From positions 1-64,000 of the forward strand of contig JAOTOM010004864.1 in assembly GCA_034440615.1 (NCBI GenBank): DNA of 64,000 bases, in the 5' to 3' direction. The position numbers were made by a program, and so were the translations under genes. The notes beneath the pieces were generated by a model that did no database searches, was not told the DNA's origin, and was given only the letters and a program-made list of their open reading frames with translations. Shown here piece after piece: positions 55,260-64,000 of the stretch (the stretch's first letter is position 1; the number at the start of each line of letters is the position of its first letter). The stretch comes from Ashinkailepas kermadecensis (taxonomy: Eukaryota > Arthropoda > Thecostraca > Neolepadidae).

Positions 55260-57290
55260 TTCTTGCCCGTCTCGGTGGCATCCTTTCCGTCCTGAGGGCC
55301 TCCTTTTCGTGCTGGGGTCTCCTTTTCGTCCTGGGGCCTCCTTTTCGTCCTGGGGGCTACCTTCCTATCTCTGTTCTAAGTCTTAGGGGCCTCCTTTTGG
55401 TCCTTGGGTGCATCCTTTTCGTTCTAGGGGCATCCTTTTCGTCCTGGGGCTTCCTTTTAGTCCTGGGGGCCTCCTCCCAATCTCTGTTCTACGTCTTGGG
55501 GGCTTCCTTTGCGTTCTGGGGCATCCTTTTCGTCCTGGGGGCCTCCTTTTCTCGTTGGGGCCTTTTCGTCCTGGGGGCCACCTCACAATCTCTGTTCTAC
55601 GTCTTAGGGGTCTCCTTTTCGTCCTGGTGGCCTCCTTTTCGTCCTGGGGGCCTCCTTTTCGTCCTGGGGGCCTCCTTTTCGTCCTGGGGCCTCCTTTTCG
55701 TCCTGGGGGCCACCTCACAATCTCTGTTCTACGTCTTAGGGGCCTCCTTTTCGTCCTGGGGGCCTCCTTTTCGTCCTGGAGTCCTCCTTTTCGTCCTGGG
55801 GACCTCATCCCAATCTCTGTTCTACGTCTTGGGGGCATCCTTTTCGTCCTTTGGTGCATCTTTTTCGTCCTGGGGTTGGTTGGTTGATTGTTGGAGTGTA
55901 GGGGCGCATAGACTGCGTCATTCGTCCTGGGAGCCTTCTTTTCGTCCTGGGAGCCTCCTTTTCGTCCTGGGGGCATCCTTTTCGTCCTGGGGGCCTCCTC
56001 CCAATCTGTGTTCTACGTCTTGGTGCCTTGCTTTTCGTCCTGGGGCCTCCTTTTCGTCCCGGGGGCGTCCTTTTCGTCCTGGGGGCCTCCACCCAATCTC
56101 TGTTCTACGTCTTGGGACCTCCTTTTCGTCCTTGGGTGCCTCCTTTTCGTCCTGGGGGCCTCCTTTTCGTCCTGGGGGTCTCCTTCCAGTCTCTGTTCTA
56201 CGTCTTGGGGCCTCCTTTTCGTCCGTGGGTGCATTCTTTTCGTCATGGGGTCTCCTTTTCGTTCTGGAGGCCTCATTTTCGTCCTGGGGGCCTCCTCCCA
56301 ATCTCTGTTCTACGTCTTGGGGCCTCCTTTTCGTCCTGGGGCCTCCTCCCAATCTCTGTTCTACGTCTTGAGGCCTCATTTTCGTCATGGGGTCTCCTCC
56401 CAATCTCTGTTCTACGTCTTGGGGCCTCCTTTTCGTCCTGGGGGCCTCCTTTTCGTCCTGGGGGCCTCCTTTTCGTCCTGGGGGCCTCCTCCCAATCTCT
56501 GTTCTACGTCTTGAGGCCTCCTTTTCGTCATGGGGGCCTCCTTTTCGTCATGGGGCCCTTTTCGTCCTGGGGGCCTCCTCCCAATCTCTGTTCTACGTCT
56601 TGGGGCCTCCTTTTCGTCCTTGGGTGCATCCTTTTCGTCCTGGGGTCTTCTTTTTCGTCCTGGGGGCCTCCTCCCAATCTCTGTTCTACGTCTTGGTGCC
56701 TCCTTTTCGTCCTGGGGCCTCCTTTTCGTCCTGGGGGCCTCCTTTTCGTCCTGGGGGCCTCCTCCCAATCTCTGTTCTAGGTCCTGTAGTCTCCTTTTCG
56801 TCCTGGGGGCCTCCTTTTTGTACCGGGGGCCTCCTTTTCGTCCTGGGGGCCTCCTCCCAATCTCTGTTCTACGTCTTGAGGCCTCCTTTTCGTCATGGGG
56901 GCCTCCTCCCAATCTCTGTTCTACGTGTTGGGTTCCTCCTTTTCGTCCTGGGGGCCTCCTTCCAATCTCTGTTCTACGTCTTGGGGCCTCCTTTTCGTCC
57001 TTGGGTGCATCCCTTTCGTCATGGGGTCTCCTTTTCGTCCTGGGGGCCTCCTCCAAATCTCTGTTCTATGTCTTGGGGCCTCCTTTTCGTCCTGGGGGCC
57101 TCCTTTTTGTCCCGGGGGGGCTCCTTTTCGTCCTGGGGGCCTCCTCCCAATCTCTGTTCTACGTCTTGGGGTCTCCTTTTCGTCCTGGGGGCCTCCTTTT
57201 CGTCCCGGGGGCCTCCTTTTCGTCCTGGGGGCCTCCTCCCAATCTCTGTTCTACGTCTCTTATAGAGACCTGGTGATATTTCCTGGTGGC
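55260..57290. repeat. Array A' of copy 3: new 21-bp unit with a punctuating motif
   Basis: The unit is GGCCTCCTTTTCGTCCTGGG plus G. It replaces the TTGCAATCC core of copies 1 and 2 with TTTCGTCC. About twenty times, at intervals of roughly 50-130 bp, a unit is replaced by CTCCCAATCTCTGTTCTACG plus TCTT (for example near 55475, 55717, 56093, 56763 and 57238). Frames of up to 324 codons (FSSWGPP, LLFVLGA repeats) follow from the 21-bp period. Confidence 0.95.
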
Positions 57291-57466
57291 CTCGTCAGTC
57301 TTGAGGCCTCATTGACAGCATGATATTCTGTCCCGTCGGCCTCCTTGCTCACCTTTTTTGCTGTGCATTTGCGGATAGGGGCCTCCTCAAATTTCAGGGG
57401 GCGCCGCCCCCCAGTTTCACGGCAGGGGGGGGCGACTGCCCCCCACCCCCGGTGGCGACGCCCTTG

Positions 57467-57626
57467 CATGCCTGCCGCAGTATAGGAAGGAGGCATGACT
57501 AATAACTGATTATTCCCCAAATCGCGCGTCCTGCTACACCTCCTATGGATAACTAGAGCTTTCTCCCTCAGTCCTACGAGGATACCAAGGGGGTATTTAA
57601 GTTTTCTAAGCGTACCTATCAGGAAA
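57467..57626. other. No gene recognised
   Basis: Short unique spacer between the hAT-like copy 3 terminus and the Penelope-like element. Confidence 0.4.
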
Positions 57627-58319
57627 TTGATCTCCCCCGATGAGCCGATCGGGGGAGCAAATCCTGTAGGCCCGCAGGAAGAGGCCTATGACCACCCCTC
57701 TCTTTACCCTCATGGAATGCCCGGAAAAGAAGTGTAGGATGTCGTTCCTATTCGTTGGCTTACGGCAGACACTAAAAAGAACTTCATCATCAGTCCTATC
57801 TAACAGTATGTCCAAAAATGGAAGCTTTCCGTTCAGTTCCGTCTCAGTGGTGAACTGTATGTGTGGATTGATGCTGTTTAGTGTGCTCACGAGTGCATCT
57901 AGGTCAACATGCTGTGGTAACATTACGAAACAGCCATCGACATACCGGACCCAGAAACACTCGCTACAAACTATTGGGCGGAAGTAGTCAACCTCTAGCA
58001 CCTCCATGAACAGGTTGGCTAACACAGCGCTCAGCGGAGAGCCCATTGCCAAACCCTCTATCTGCCTAAATTCTGCACCCTCGAACTCAAACGCACCGAA
58101 TCTAATACAATGCTCAACTAGCTGGATGAAGTCTCTTCTCGGCAAGGGCAGCGCGTCATTATCAGCAAAGTCCAACACCCGTTTAACTGCGTCCATTGCC
58201 CCGGTAATCGGCACATTTGTAAACAACGATTTCACGTCCAAGCTGGCCATCTTCTTCCCCCCAACAGATATTTGCTTAACTATTTCCAAAAATTCCCCCG
58301 AGTTTTTTATATGACTCAC
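57606..58319 (-). pseudogene. Penelope-like RT, palm with altered catalytic motif
   Basis: The frame has SLDVKSLFTNVP (about 26-37, first catalytic Asp), IEGLAMGSPLSAVLANLFME (88-107), WVRYVDGCF (123-131), LPFLDILLDRT and SVCRKPTNR. The motif normally reads YVDD; here the second Asp is Gly (codon at 57933-57935, complement), which should abolish polymerisation. The product would be an RT of the Penelope-like group, related to telomerase-type RTs. The 3' end is truncated after ICSPDRLIG. Confidence 0.9.
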
Positions 58320-59121
58320 TGATTATCCCTAGAGAGGCCGACAGGGGTTTTGCAAGCACCTTCGCTAGACGATGTGGGGCGCTGCCTATCCCCGATGTGA
58401 TAGGGCGCATAGGGACCCCTGGCTTATGCGTCTTAGGCAGGCCTCGCATCTGGAGTAACCTAGGATTCTCCTCGAGGAGAAACAATAAACCCTTACCCTT
58501 TGATGACCTCTTCAGAATCCGTCTGACCGTCTTATTAAATTTATCAGACTCCTTTCTTACAGATCCAACATTCATTGTCTGATAGGTATTCGCGTCCGAG
58601 AGAAGATTTTGCATTTTGGTAGTGTAGTCCTCCGAATTCATAACCACGACGCCGCCACCTTTGTCCGCGCTCGTGATCACAATATCCTTGTTCCGCTTGA
58701 GCTCGATCAGAGCAGCCACATATCTTCTTGGTAAAGTTGATGGTGAGGTGTCTGAAACCGCAAACATACACGCCGCCACACCTTGCTTAAATCCTTTATC
58801 CACATCAGTGTCACGGGTAAGATAATTCGAATGAATCACACCAAGTAAATCCGTGTTATTCTTGCCGGTATATAATTTTAACCCCAAGGATAAGACCTGT
58901 AACTCTATTTCTGAAAGCTGTCGGTGAGTAAGGTTCGTCACTAATGCTCGACTTCCAGCATCATTCCAAGAGCTGCTTCCACACAAGCGCTTAAGCTTCG
59001 CCTCTAATGAGTCTCTGTGCCTTCTCGATTCATTGTTTAGGTGTACTCTTTCGAGTTCTGGCAGGACTATGCTTGTCATTTCACATTTCAAGGCTTTATA
59101 TCTAGCCACCATACCTCCCAC
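58276..59121 (-). pseudogene. Penelope-like RT, N-terminal region
   Basis: The 281-codon frame shows LSEIELQVLSLGLKLYTG (about 90-107), SADKGGGVVVMNSEDY and GLPKTHKPGVPMRPITSG. These are the conserved upstream blocks of Penelope-like RTs, including the finger motif with the conserved K-G-G. It ends ...FGNS after a shift of about one base near 58310; the downstream frame SHIKNSGEFLEI is its natural continuation. The start (leftmost Met near 59119) is close to the junction with the inverted partial copy, so the original N-terminus may be lost. Confidence 0.88.
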
Positions 59122-59131
59122 TGCATTATGG

Positions 59132-59330
59132 GTAAAGAGAGGGGGTGGTCATAGGCCTCTTCCTGCGGGCCTACAGGATTTGCTCCCCCGATCGGCTCAT
59201 CGGGGAGATCAATGAAACGCGTCTACGCAGCGATTTCCGAAGCTCTTCTTTTGCGCTGCTGGAACACTTCGCGAACGCTGGTGAAATTCTGTTCCGAATT
59301 AGAAGCGTGTATCGCACTTCTTTCTAGAAG
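59132..59330 (+). pseudogene. Inverted partial Penelope-like copy
   Basis: The plus-strand frame at 59145-59327 repeats VIGLFLRAYRICSPDRLIG from the body and continues EINETRLRSDFRSS and FALLEHFANAGEIL. This is the post-RT stretch missing from the minus-strand body. The two copies share 83 bp at roughly 97 percent identity, including one extra G near 59145. Confidence 0.8.
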
Positions 59331-59579
59331 ATTTACAAACTCCCATTATTTGATCCGGACTCCCATTTGATCAGGCACGTTTATAGTAGCGGTGTTTATA
59401 TAATGTCACGGAGTAAACACATCATCAAGACCAGGCTTTATAGCATTGGAAAAGCTGATCACGATACGCGACACTCTATTTCAGAGTCAAAATTTTTATC
59501 AGTGTGGTATATACTGTGGCCCTGGCTAACTGATCTCGACATGACCCCAGTTGACGGCACGTCGTACGTGCCCACGTGA
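59331..59579. other. No gene recognised
   Basis: Unique-looking spacer. Confidence 0.4.
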
Positions 59580-59740
59580 CACGCGCAACCCGAAACCACC
59601 GCCATAGTCTGTCCCCCGTACCGGGACATAACGTGTGAAAATTTGAGCGAAATCCGCCCGGCAGTTTTGGCACAGCATGCGTCGAAGTGGCACATGCACA
59701 CACACACACACACACATACACATACACAGAGACAAACATT
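59580..59740 (+). mobile_element. Possible RTE/SINE-like 3' tail ending in (CA)n
   Basis: The block GTGAAAATTTGAGCGAAATC followed by CGCCCGGCAGTTTTGG, GCGTCGAAG and a CA repeat (59697-59716, then CATACACATACACAGAGAC) resembles the AAATC-x-GTCCAGCCGTTTTGG-type 3' ends of RTE-like LINEs and their SINEs in invertebrates. Only the 3' end is recognisable; no coding part is present. Confidence 0.4.
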
Positions 59741-61675
59741 TCTCGACAACTTTAGAAACCGACCGTCATGTATTAAATCTCCGATAGAGATTTCTCGTGA
59801 CATAGTCACTCGAAATCCCATCTGCGATTTTGAATGACGCTTTTTATGACACAAACGGGCACATCATTGGCCATCTGGCAAACGACGATCGTCTGGTCAA
59901 GTCGCGGCCAGATACCTGCCAGTCGAACTAGAGATGAGTGAAGTTGCCCTTTGGTAACGTGGGCTGAAGGTTAATTGTCGTGGTTTATGCTATTAGTTGT
60001 TTTTTCTTTGTGAGTTCTCCATCCGTGCAGTTAAATAAAATATGTTATATCTGAAACAGATATCATCATTTAAAATGCTATTCGTTTGTATTTTCTACTT
60101 AACATTATATTAATTAACAAAATCCACTGTAAAACCACCTATTGACACCACAAATATTGCGGAAGTTTTGTTTCACCTCACTGGCAGTGGCTACGGCCAT
60201 ACGGACATCTCATGACGAGACCATCAGATCAGAAGTCGTCAAGTGGTCCCGGGTACGGATCCCACCGGAGGACTAGCTTCTTCTTTCTATGCGGGCAGCC
60301 CGCATGGTCCCTAGCCGTTCGGTGAACATTTCGCTAATGAGCAAAGGGGCGGTCTCGATGCGGTCTGCCAGCATGGGAGCCGTAGTCTAGCCCAGGTGGA
60401 GCTTCCATTAGCTCCGCACGGTGCTGCTTGCTGTGTACCGGCCTGCGTGCACGCATGGTGAAGGTGGCCACGGTAGCCGGTCCGGCCGACTACCGAAGAA
60501 TTTGCAGTGGCACTGCTAATTCCGCAATTTAATTTCAACAGTATCATGCGGGCATAGGTGTTTGACATTGTGAAGTTTGGCGGTAGATGTTCGCTGGCCG
60601 AAACCGCCTCCACCTATTTCTGAAAGTCTCCATGACACTATCCATTGCTGTTGAGGTGTGCACGGGGGACGATCTGACACATCGCTTTTGGTGGTAGGAG
60701 CGGCGCTGGCAGTGACAGCATTCCAGCACACTGTGAGCTAAATTCACTTCCGACAAACAGAAGCAGATCTCAATGTATCACACAGTTCTTGGTCTCGAAG
60801 ACATTGTGGTAATTATTTTATAATTATTTGTGGTGGTAATTCCAGTACAGTGGTACTGGAATGTGTGCAAAATGACCTTTGCAGTCGATGTGCCCCTAAA
60901 CACCAATCAACCACCAGCACCATTGTACTGGACACGGGCGTGAACACCGAGGTTGGAGGGGGCAGATGCATGGGTCAAGACCGCTGATTGCTCTGCTGTT
61001 GTTTGAGTTTTAGGGCTTTTGAACTAGGGATTGTAATCATTTGGCGCCCATAGCTCATTCCATATGGTCAGTTGGCAGGAGAGAACATAACCCCACCCCA
61101 CCCCACCCCCGGATGCCACGGATGCCTGCTGCCATAGGATTAATGGGTAGGGGAGAACATAACCAGGCGAAAGCCACAACGGGAACTCTTTTGGGTTTCT
61201 CCTGCCTAGCTATTGCCGCGAATGAAATACGTCGGCCCGTACATATCCGTCCGCAGCGAAGTTGCCAATGATAACTCACATTTCTTCCGTCATAAAGCTC
61301 TACTTCTCTGATTGACATATTGATGTTATTACTACTGATCATGTGCGCTACAATCATGACCGAAGATCTTCCATGAAACTAGGGAGGCCCGTCCCATCTC
61401 GACCCACCTGGAATATCCAGCCATGTCTATAATGAACCCTTCACAGAGGCTGGGTTAAGCTCGGTCATCAGAGGGCTGAACTCATTGGGTGTATGTCTAT
61501 GATATTAGCAACGTATTTGCATTCGCATTCAGCATCCTATTCGCATACTCTCAGATTTCGTTCACTTTTTCAGGATATGATCTTTGTCGCTAGCAAAAGT
61601 AAGGCAAACAACAATTATCCAGTAGGACGAGCAGTTAGATCTTCAGAGGTCAAGAAAGATCATTCGGATAAAAAA
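59741..61675. other. No gene recognised
   Basis: Nearly 2 kb without a recognisable gene. GGTACGGATCCCACCGG near 60252 is a weak B-box-like word without an A box. ATAACCCCACCCCACCCCAC near 61088 and two GGAGAACATAACC words (61078 and 61152) form a minor duplication. Confidence 0.35.
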
Positions 61676-61677
61676 CG

Positions 61678-62490
61678 GGGTACCGAATAAAATTCCAAGT
61701 GTTTCACTTAGCCGAATAATTCCAACGCCTAGATGTCCGCTGTCCATCAAAGATGCAGCACATCGAATTACGTGACCTTCAATGTCACAGTTTGACCTCA
61801 GGTCACCAAAGTTGGTTTTCCTCATGTACTATATCTATTTTCGGGGTACCGAATAAAATCATGGTGACACATTGGATATACCTGATTTTTGCAGGTGATA
61901 GTCTACATAGCACGTACATAGAGCACATCGATCAAAATCACCCATTATGGTCACGGATTCATCACCGTTCGCCAAAAGAGGCCAAGAAATAGCAAATATA
62001 CCAAATTCTTGTGTACCCGATAATTTCCGCAAAATTTTACTTCACACCACGAAACAACACCCAGATATTGGGTATGGCTCATGGATGCAGCACATTGAAG
62101 CGTAAGATCTACAATCCCATAGTTTGACCGATGTTCACACAATATTGTTTTGACCGTGCACTATAGCCATCTACGGGGTACCGAATAAGACCTTCCTAAA
62201 TAATAATAATCTCCCATCGCACAAGAAAGCAGTACATTCAAGTATGTCACCTTCACGGCCACCATTTGACCTCAGGTCAACGAAGACTTTAACATTACGC
62301 CCTACGGGAAAATCACTGGGTACCGAATAACATTTTCCTGAATACATTTATCGGATGGATATTAGCGCCGAATAATCGCCCACCGAGTAAGCAGCACATC
62401 CGAGCATGTGACCTGCAAGGTCAGCGTTTGACCTTAGGTCAGGTTTGATTAAATTCAGAAAATGAAAGTGGTCCACTGGAGTACCGCATG
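61678..62490. repeat. Diverged satellite, ~140-170-bp units starting GGGTACCGAATAA
   Basis: GGGTACCGAATAA-type starts occur near 61679, 61847, 62012 (as GTGTACCCGATAA), 62176 and 62317, with a decayed one near 62479. Several units share GCAGCACATCGAA and a TGACCTCAGGTCA palindrome or derivative (61793, 62268, 62428). Unit identity is moderate. Confidence 0.7.
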
Positions 62491-63005
62491 TGGGCCAAAC
62501 GAAGCATTCAATGTAGACTATCTCAACACTGATGCATGCACTATCAATACAAGAAGCAGCACACCGCGTGACTTGACCTCTATCGATGATGCATTTCATC
62601 AGGTAGCGCTAGCATCACATTCAGCAACGCATTTAGAAACGCATTCACCAATATCCTCCGATTGGTCTGAAAATTCGACACAACCTTCGCAGGCATACAA
62701 GAAGCAGAAATTCAGAAGCGCATTCAGAAACGAATTCCCGTCCCGTCTGGAGCAGCGGTATATGGGCAAAAGATCGAGCGCGCCGCCCGCTCCCATGCAT
62801 TTTGGCCCTGGAATGAACTGTTGTAAAATGAAAAGTTGTGGATTGATTTTGATGAAAAGTAGTGCAAAATGATGCTGGGTTCGTGATGAGGAGATCGAAA
62901 TGGTGAAACATCTTGTAAAATATTGTAATTGTGCTTTTGAGGTCTAACTTCCATCATCGTTTTGCCGAAAATCCGTTTAGCGGGGGTTGGGGAGGGGGCA
63001 TGCAC
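62491..63005. other. No gene recognised
   Basis: The 136-codon plus frame (62462-62872) has no recognised domain. Two GCATTCAGAAAC words (62711-62731) form a minor repeat. Confidence 0.35.
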
Positions 63006-63009
63006 TTGA

Positions 63010-63460
63010 GCACACTGGAGGGGTGCTTCTGGTTGAAAAATATGAGGGGAGCACTCGAGCCTTCGCGGAGGGGTACAGGTTCTAAATTCCATGTGGGCAT
63101 ATGTCCCTGAATCCGCCCCTGGCACGACCATCATGCAGGGCACGGGTTGACGCTAAGGACTTCCTCCTTAATTGTTCTTTCTATATCAGCCTTGGCCACT
63201 TTCCAAGGGCGTAGCCAACTGGACAGGCGCAGATCCAAGATTGTTCATGCAAGGGCATGTATGGAGCAACTGGACAAGCCCTCAGGGGCGCCTTCGGCTG
63301 AAAATATCGAATGGGGAGCACTCGAGTATCTTTGAAGGGTGATTTCGGCTGAAAATGTAAGGGGATGCACTCAATAATTGCAATGGGCACATTTTCGTCT
63401 CGAGGGCCACCTTTAGCTGACAAATTCGAAAGGAGGGCACTCGAGTCTCCCTGGATAGTC
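63010..63460. repeat. Degenerate ~60-bp repeats with GGAGCACTCGAG
   Basis: Words of the type TTCGGCTGAAAATAT followed by GGGGAGCACTCGAG recur near 63030, 63297, 63344 and 63415. Divergence is high and spacing irregular. Confidence 0.55.
63095..63121 (-). mobile_element. Possible hAT-like terminus
   Basis: On the minus strand the sequence begins CAGGGGCGGATTCAGGGACA, a start often seen at ends of non-autonomous hAT-like elements. The partner end was not found, so extent and duplication are unknown. Confidence 0.3.
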
Positions 63461-64000
63461 ATTTTCCCGGTGAAATGGGCGCCACCTTGCCATGAGTGGG
63501 CACATGTACCCCGTGTAAAAACTCCTGTTTGCACCTAAACGCATGTAGGGAAGTTTTTGCTCCACAGAGTTTATCAGACATTTTTCCTTTCCCAGATGTC
63601 TAATAGTCAAACTTCCTTGGCACGTAGATAGCTAGTCATTGGACCTCGACGTTGGCGATATTAAAAACCCCGGGTATAAATTCAATACTCTGAGCTTCCA
63701 TCTCAGAGCTCTGATTCGACCATCTTGACAGGCACCTCAAAATCCAACACTTTTATATTGTGCATTTGATTAGCGATTAAATGGCGATAGTCATCCAAGT
63801 TTCAATAGTGCAGCGTGACATACGAGTTATTACTATAGCTTCATCTTGACACAGACAGGTACAACTGCCTCACATACGATTCACACGGCCATCCCACATC
63901 TTCATACACCTCGACAGTCACATCTTTATATAACATCTCTGTCTCTCATTTCAAGTTCCAAGTTCAGATATTCCAAGAGGCAGCAGTGGCAACACATATT
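63461..64000. other. No gene recognised
   Basis: Unique-looking sequence to the window edge. An inverted pair, GAGCTTCCATCTCAGAGCTC near 63690, is the only structure noticed. Confidence 0.35.

Larger units (their letters stand above)
49714..57466 (-). mobile_element. Giant non-autonomous hAT-like element, copy 3 (7.8 kb)
   Basis: Termini CAGTGGCGTCGCCACGAAAT (left) and CAAGGGCGTCGCCACCGGGG (right, minus strand) match copies 1 and 2. The order is D (49714-52180, containing an inverted duplication), C (52200-53870), B (53870-55250) and a different array A' (55260-57290). The flanking octamers, GTTCGAAG and CATGCCTG, do not match. It is the longest copy because of the inverted duplication and the expanded array. 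No transposase is seen. Confidence 0.82.
57627..59330 (-). mobile_element. Penelope-like retroelement with an inverted partial copy at its 5' side
   Basis: The minus-strand body (57606-59121) carries an N-terminal region and an RT in two frames. An 83-bp segment at its 3' end (57627-57709) recurs in inverted orientation at 59130-59212, upstream of the body. That plus-strand partial copy runs on to about 59327 with further element coding sequence, ending near RSVYRTSF. A truncated copy joined to the 5' side in either orientation is a known outcome of Penelope-like integration. The body lacks a GIY-YIG domain because it is cut at 57627. Confidence 0.85.

Noticed and set aside
55383..57276. Open frames of up to 324 codons in the copy 3 array
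   Set aside because: The 21-bp period keeps several phases open on both strands; products are seven-residue repeats without domains.
57553..57590. Hammerhead ribozyme beside the Penelope-like element
   Set aside because: AGTCCTACGAGGAT can form a stem II-like hairpin, but the CUGAUGA and GAAA core elements are absent.
60240..60300. Second tRNA-like SINE
   Set aside because: Only a weak B-box-like word is present; no A box at the right spacing and no flanking duplication.

Overview
The window reads as repeat-dominated DNA from an animal genome. I found no convincing host protein-coding gene, no rRNA and no functional tRNA gene. Almost every long open frame is either a decayed retroelement or a tandem repeat whose unit happens to lack stop codons. 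An invertebrate is likely: CR1-type, I/Jockey-type and Penelope-like retroelements, a Ty3/gypsy-type gag, hAT-like TIR elements and a short interstitial TTAGG run occur together. An arthropod, possibly a chelicerate, would fit, but I cannot place it further from sequence alone.

Layout. 0-12 kb: a diverged interspersed repeat (about 0.24-0.93 kb) with a relative at 7.57-8.23 kb, several minisatellites (72/95 bp, about 21 bp, 16 bp, 11 bp), a 5'-truncated CR1 copy on the plus strand (3.4-6.5 kb), and a 374-bp hAT-like MITE inside a TG microsatellite (9.0-9.4 kb). 12-31 kb: fossil Penelope-like and I/Jockey-like pieces on the minus strand (13.5-15.5 kb), a second RNase H-bearing non-LTR fragment on the plus strand (24.1-24.9 kb), a Ty3/gypsy-type gag fossil (26.4-27.1 kb), many microsatellites and minisatellites, and a possible TTAA-flanked element (30.5-31.5 kb). 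31.9-57.5 kb: three giant copies (5.9, 6.4 and 7.8 kb) of one non-autonomous hAT-like element. Copy 1 is inverted relative to copies 2 and 3. Between copies 1 and 2 lie a tRNA-derived SINE with a 13-bp target-site duplication and a second, minus-strand CR1 copy. 57.6-64 kb: a Penelope-like element flanked by an inverted partial copy of itself, an RTE/SINE-like 3' tail, and diverged satellites.

The most striking object is the hAT-like family. Its termini are CAGTGGCGTCGCCAC and CAAGGGCGTCGCCAC, and copy 2 is flanked by a perfect 8-bp duplication (GCTGTTCC). About three quarters of each copy consists of three successive satellite-like domains rather than genes. Copies 1 and 2 share a 21-bp array unit, whereas copy 3 has a different 21-bp unit punctuated by a second motif, so the array appears to have turned over inside a mobile element. 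Copy 3 also carries an internal inverted duplication of about 750 bp.

These elements do not form a pathway. The sequence records waves of insertion, tandem amplification and decay. Both CR1 copies, both Penelope copies, both RNase H elements and the gag carry frameshifts, stops, truncations or a lost catalytic residue. Coordinates of diverged repeats are read by eye and may be off by several bases; tandem-array edges are approximate.
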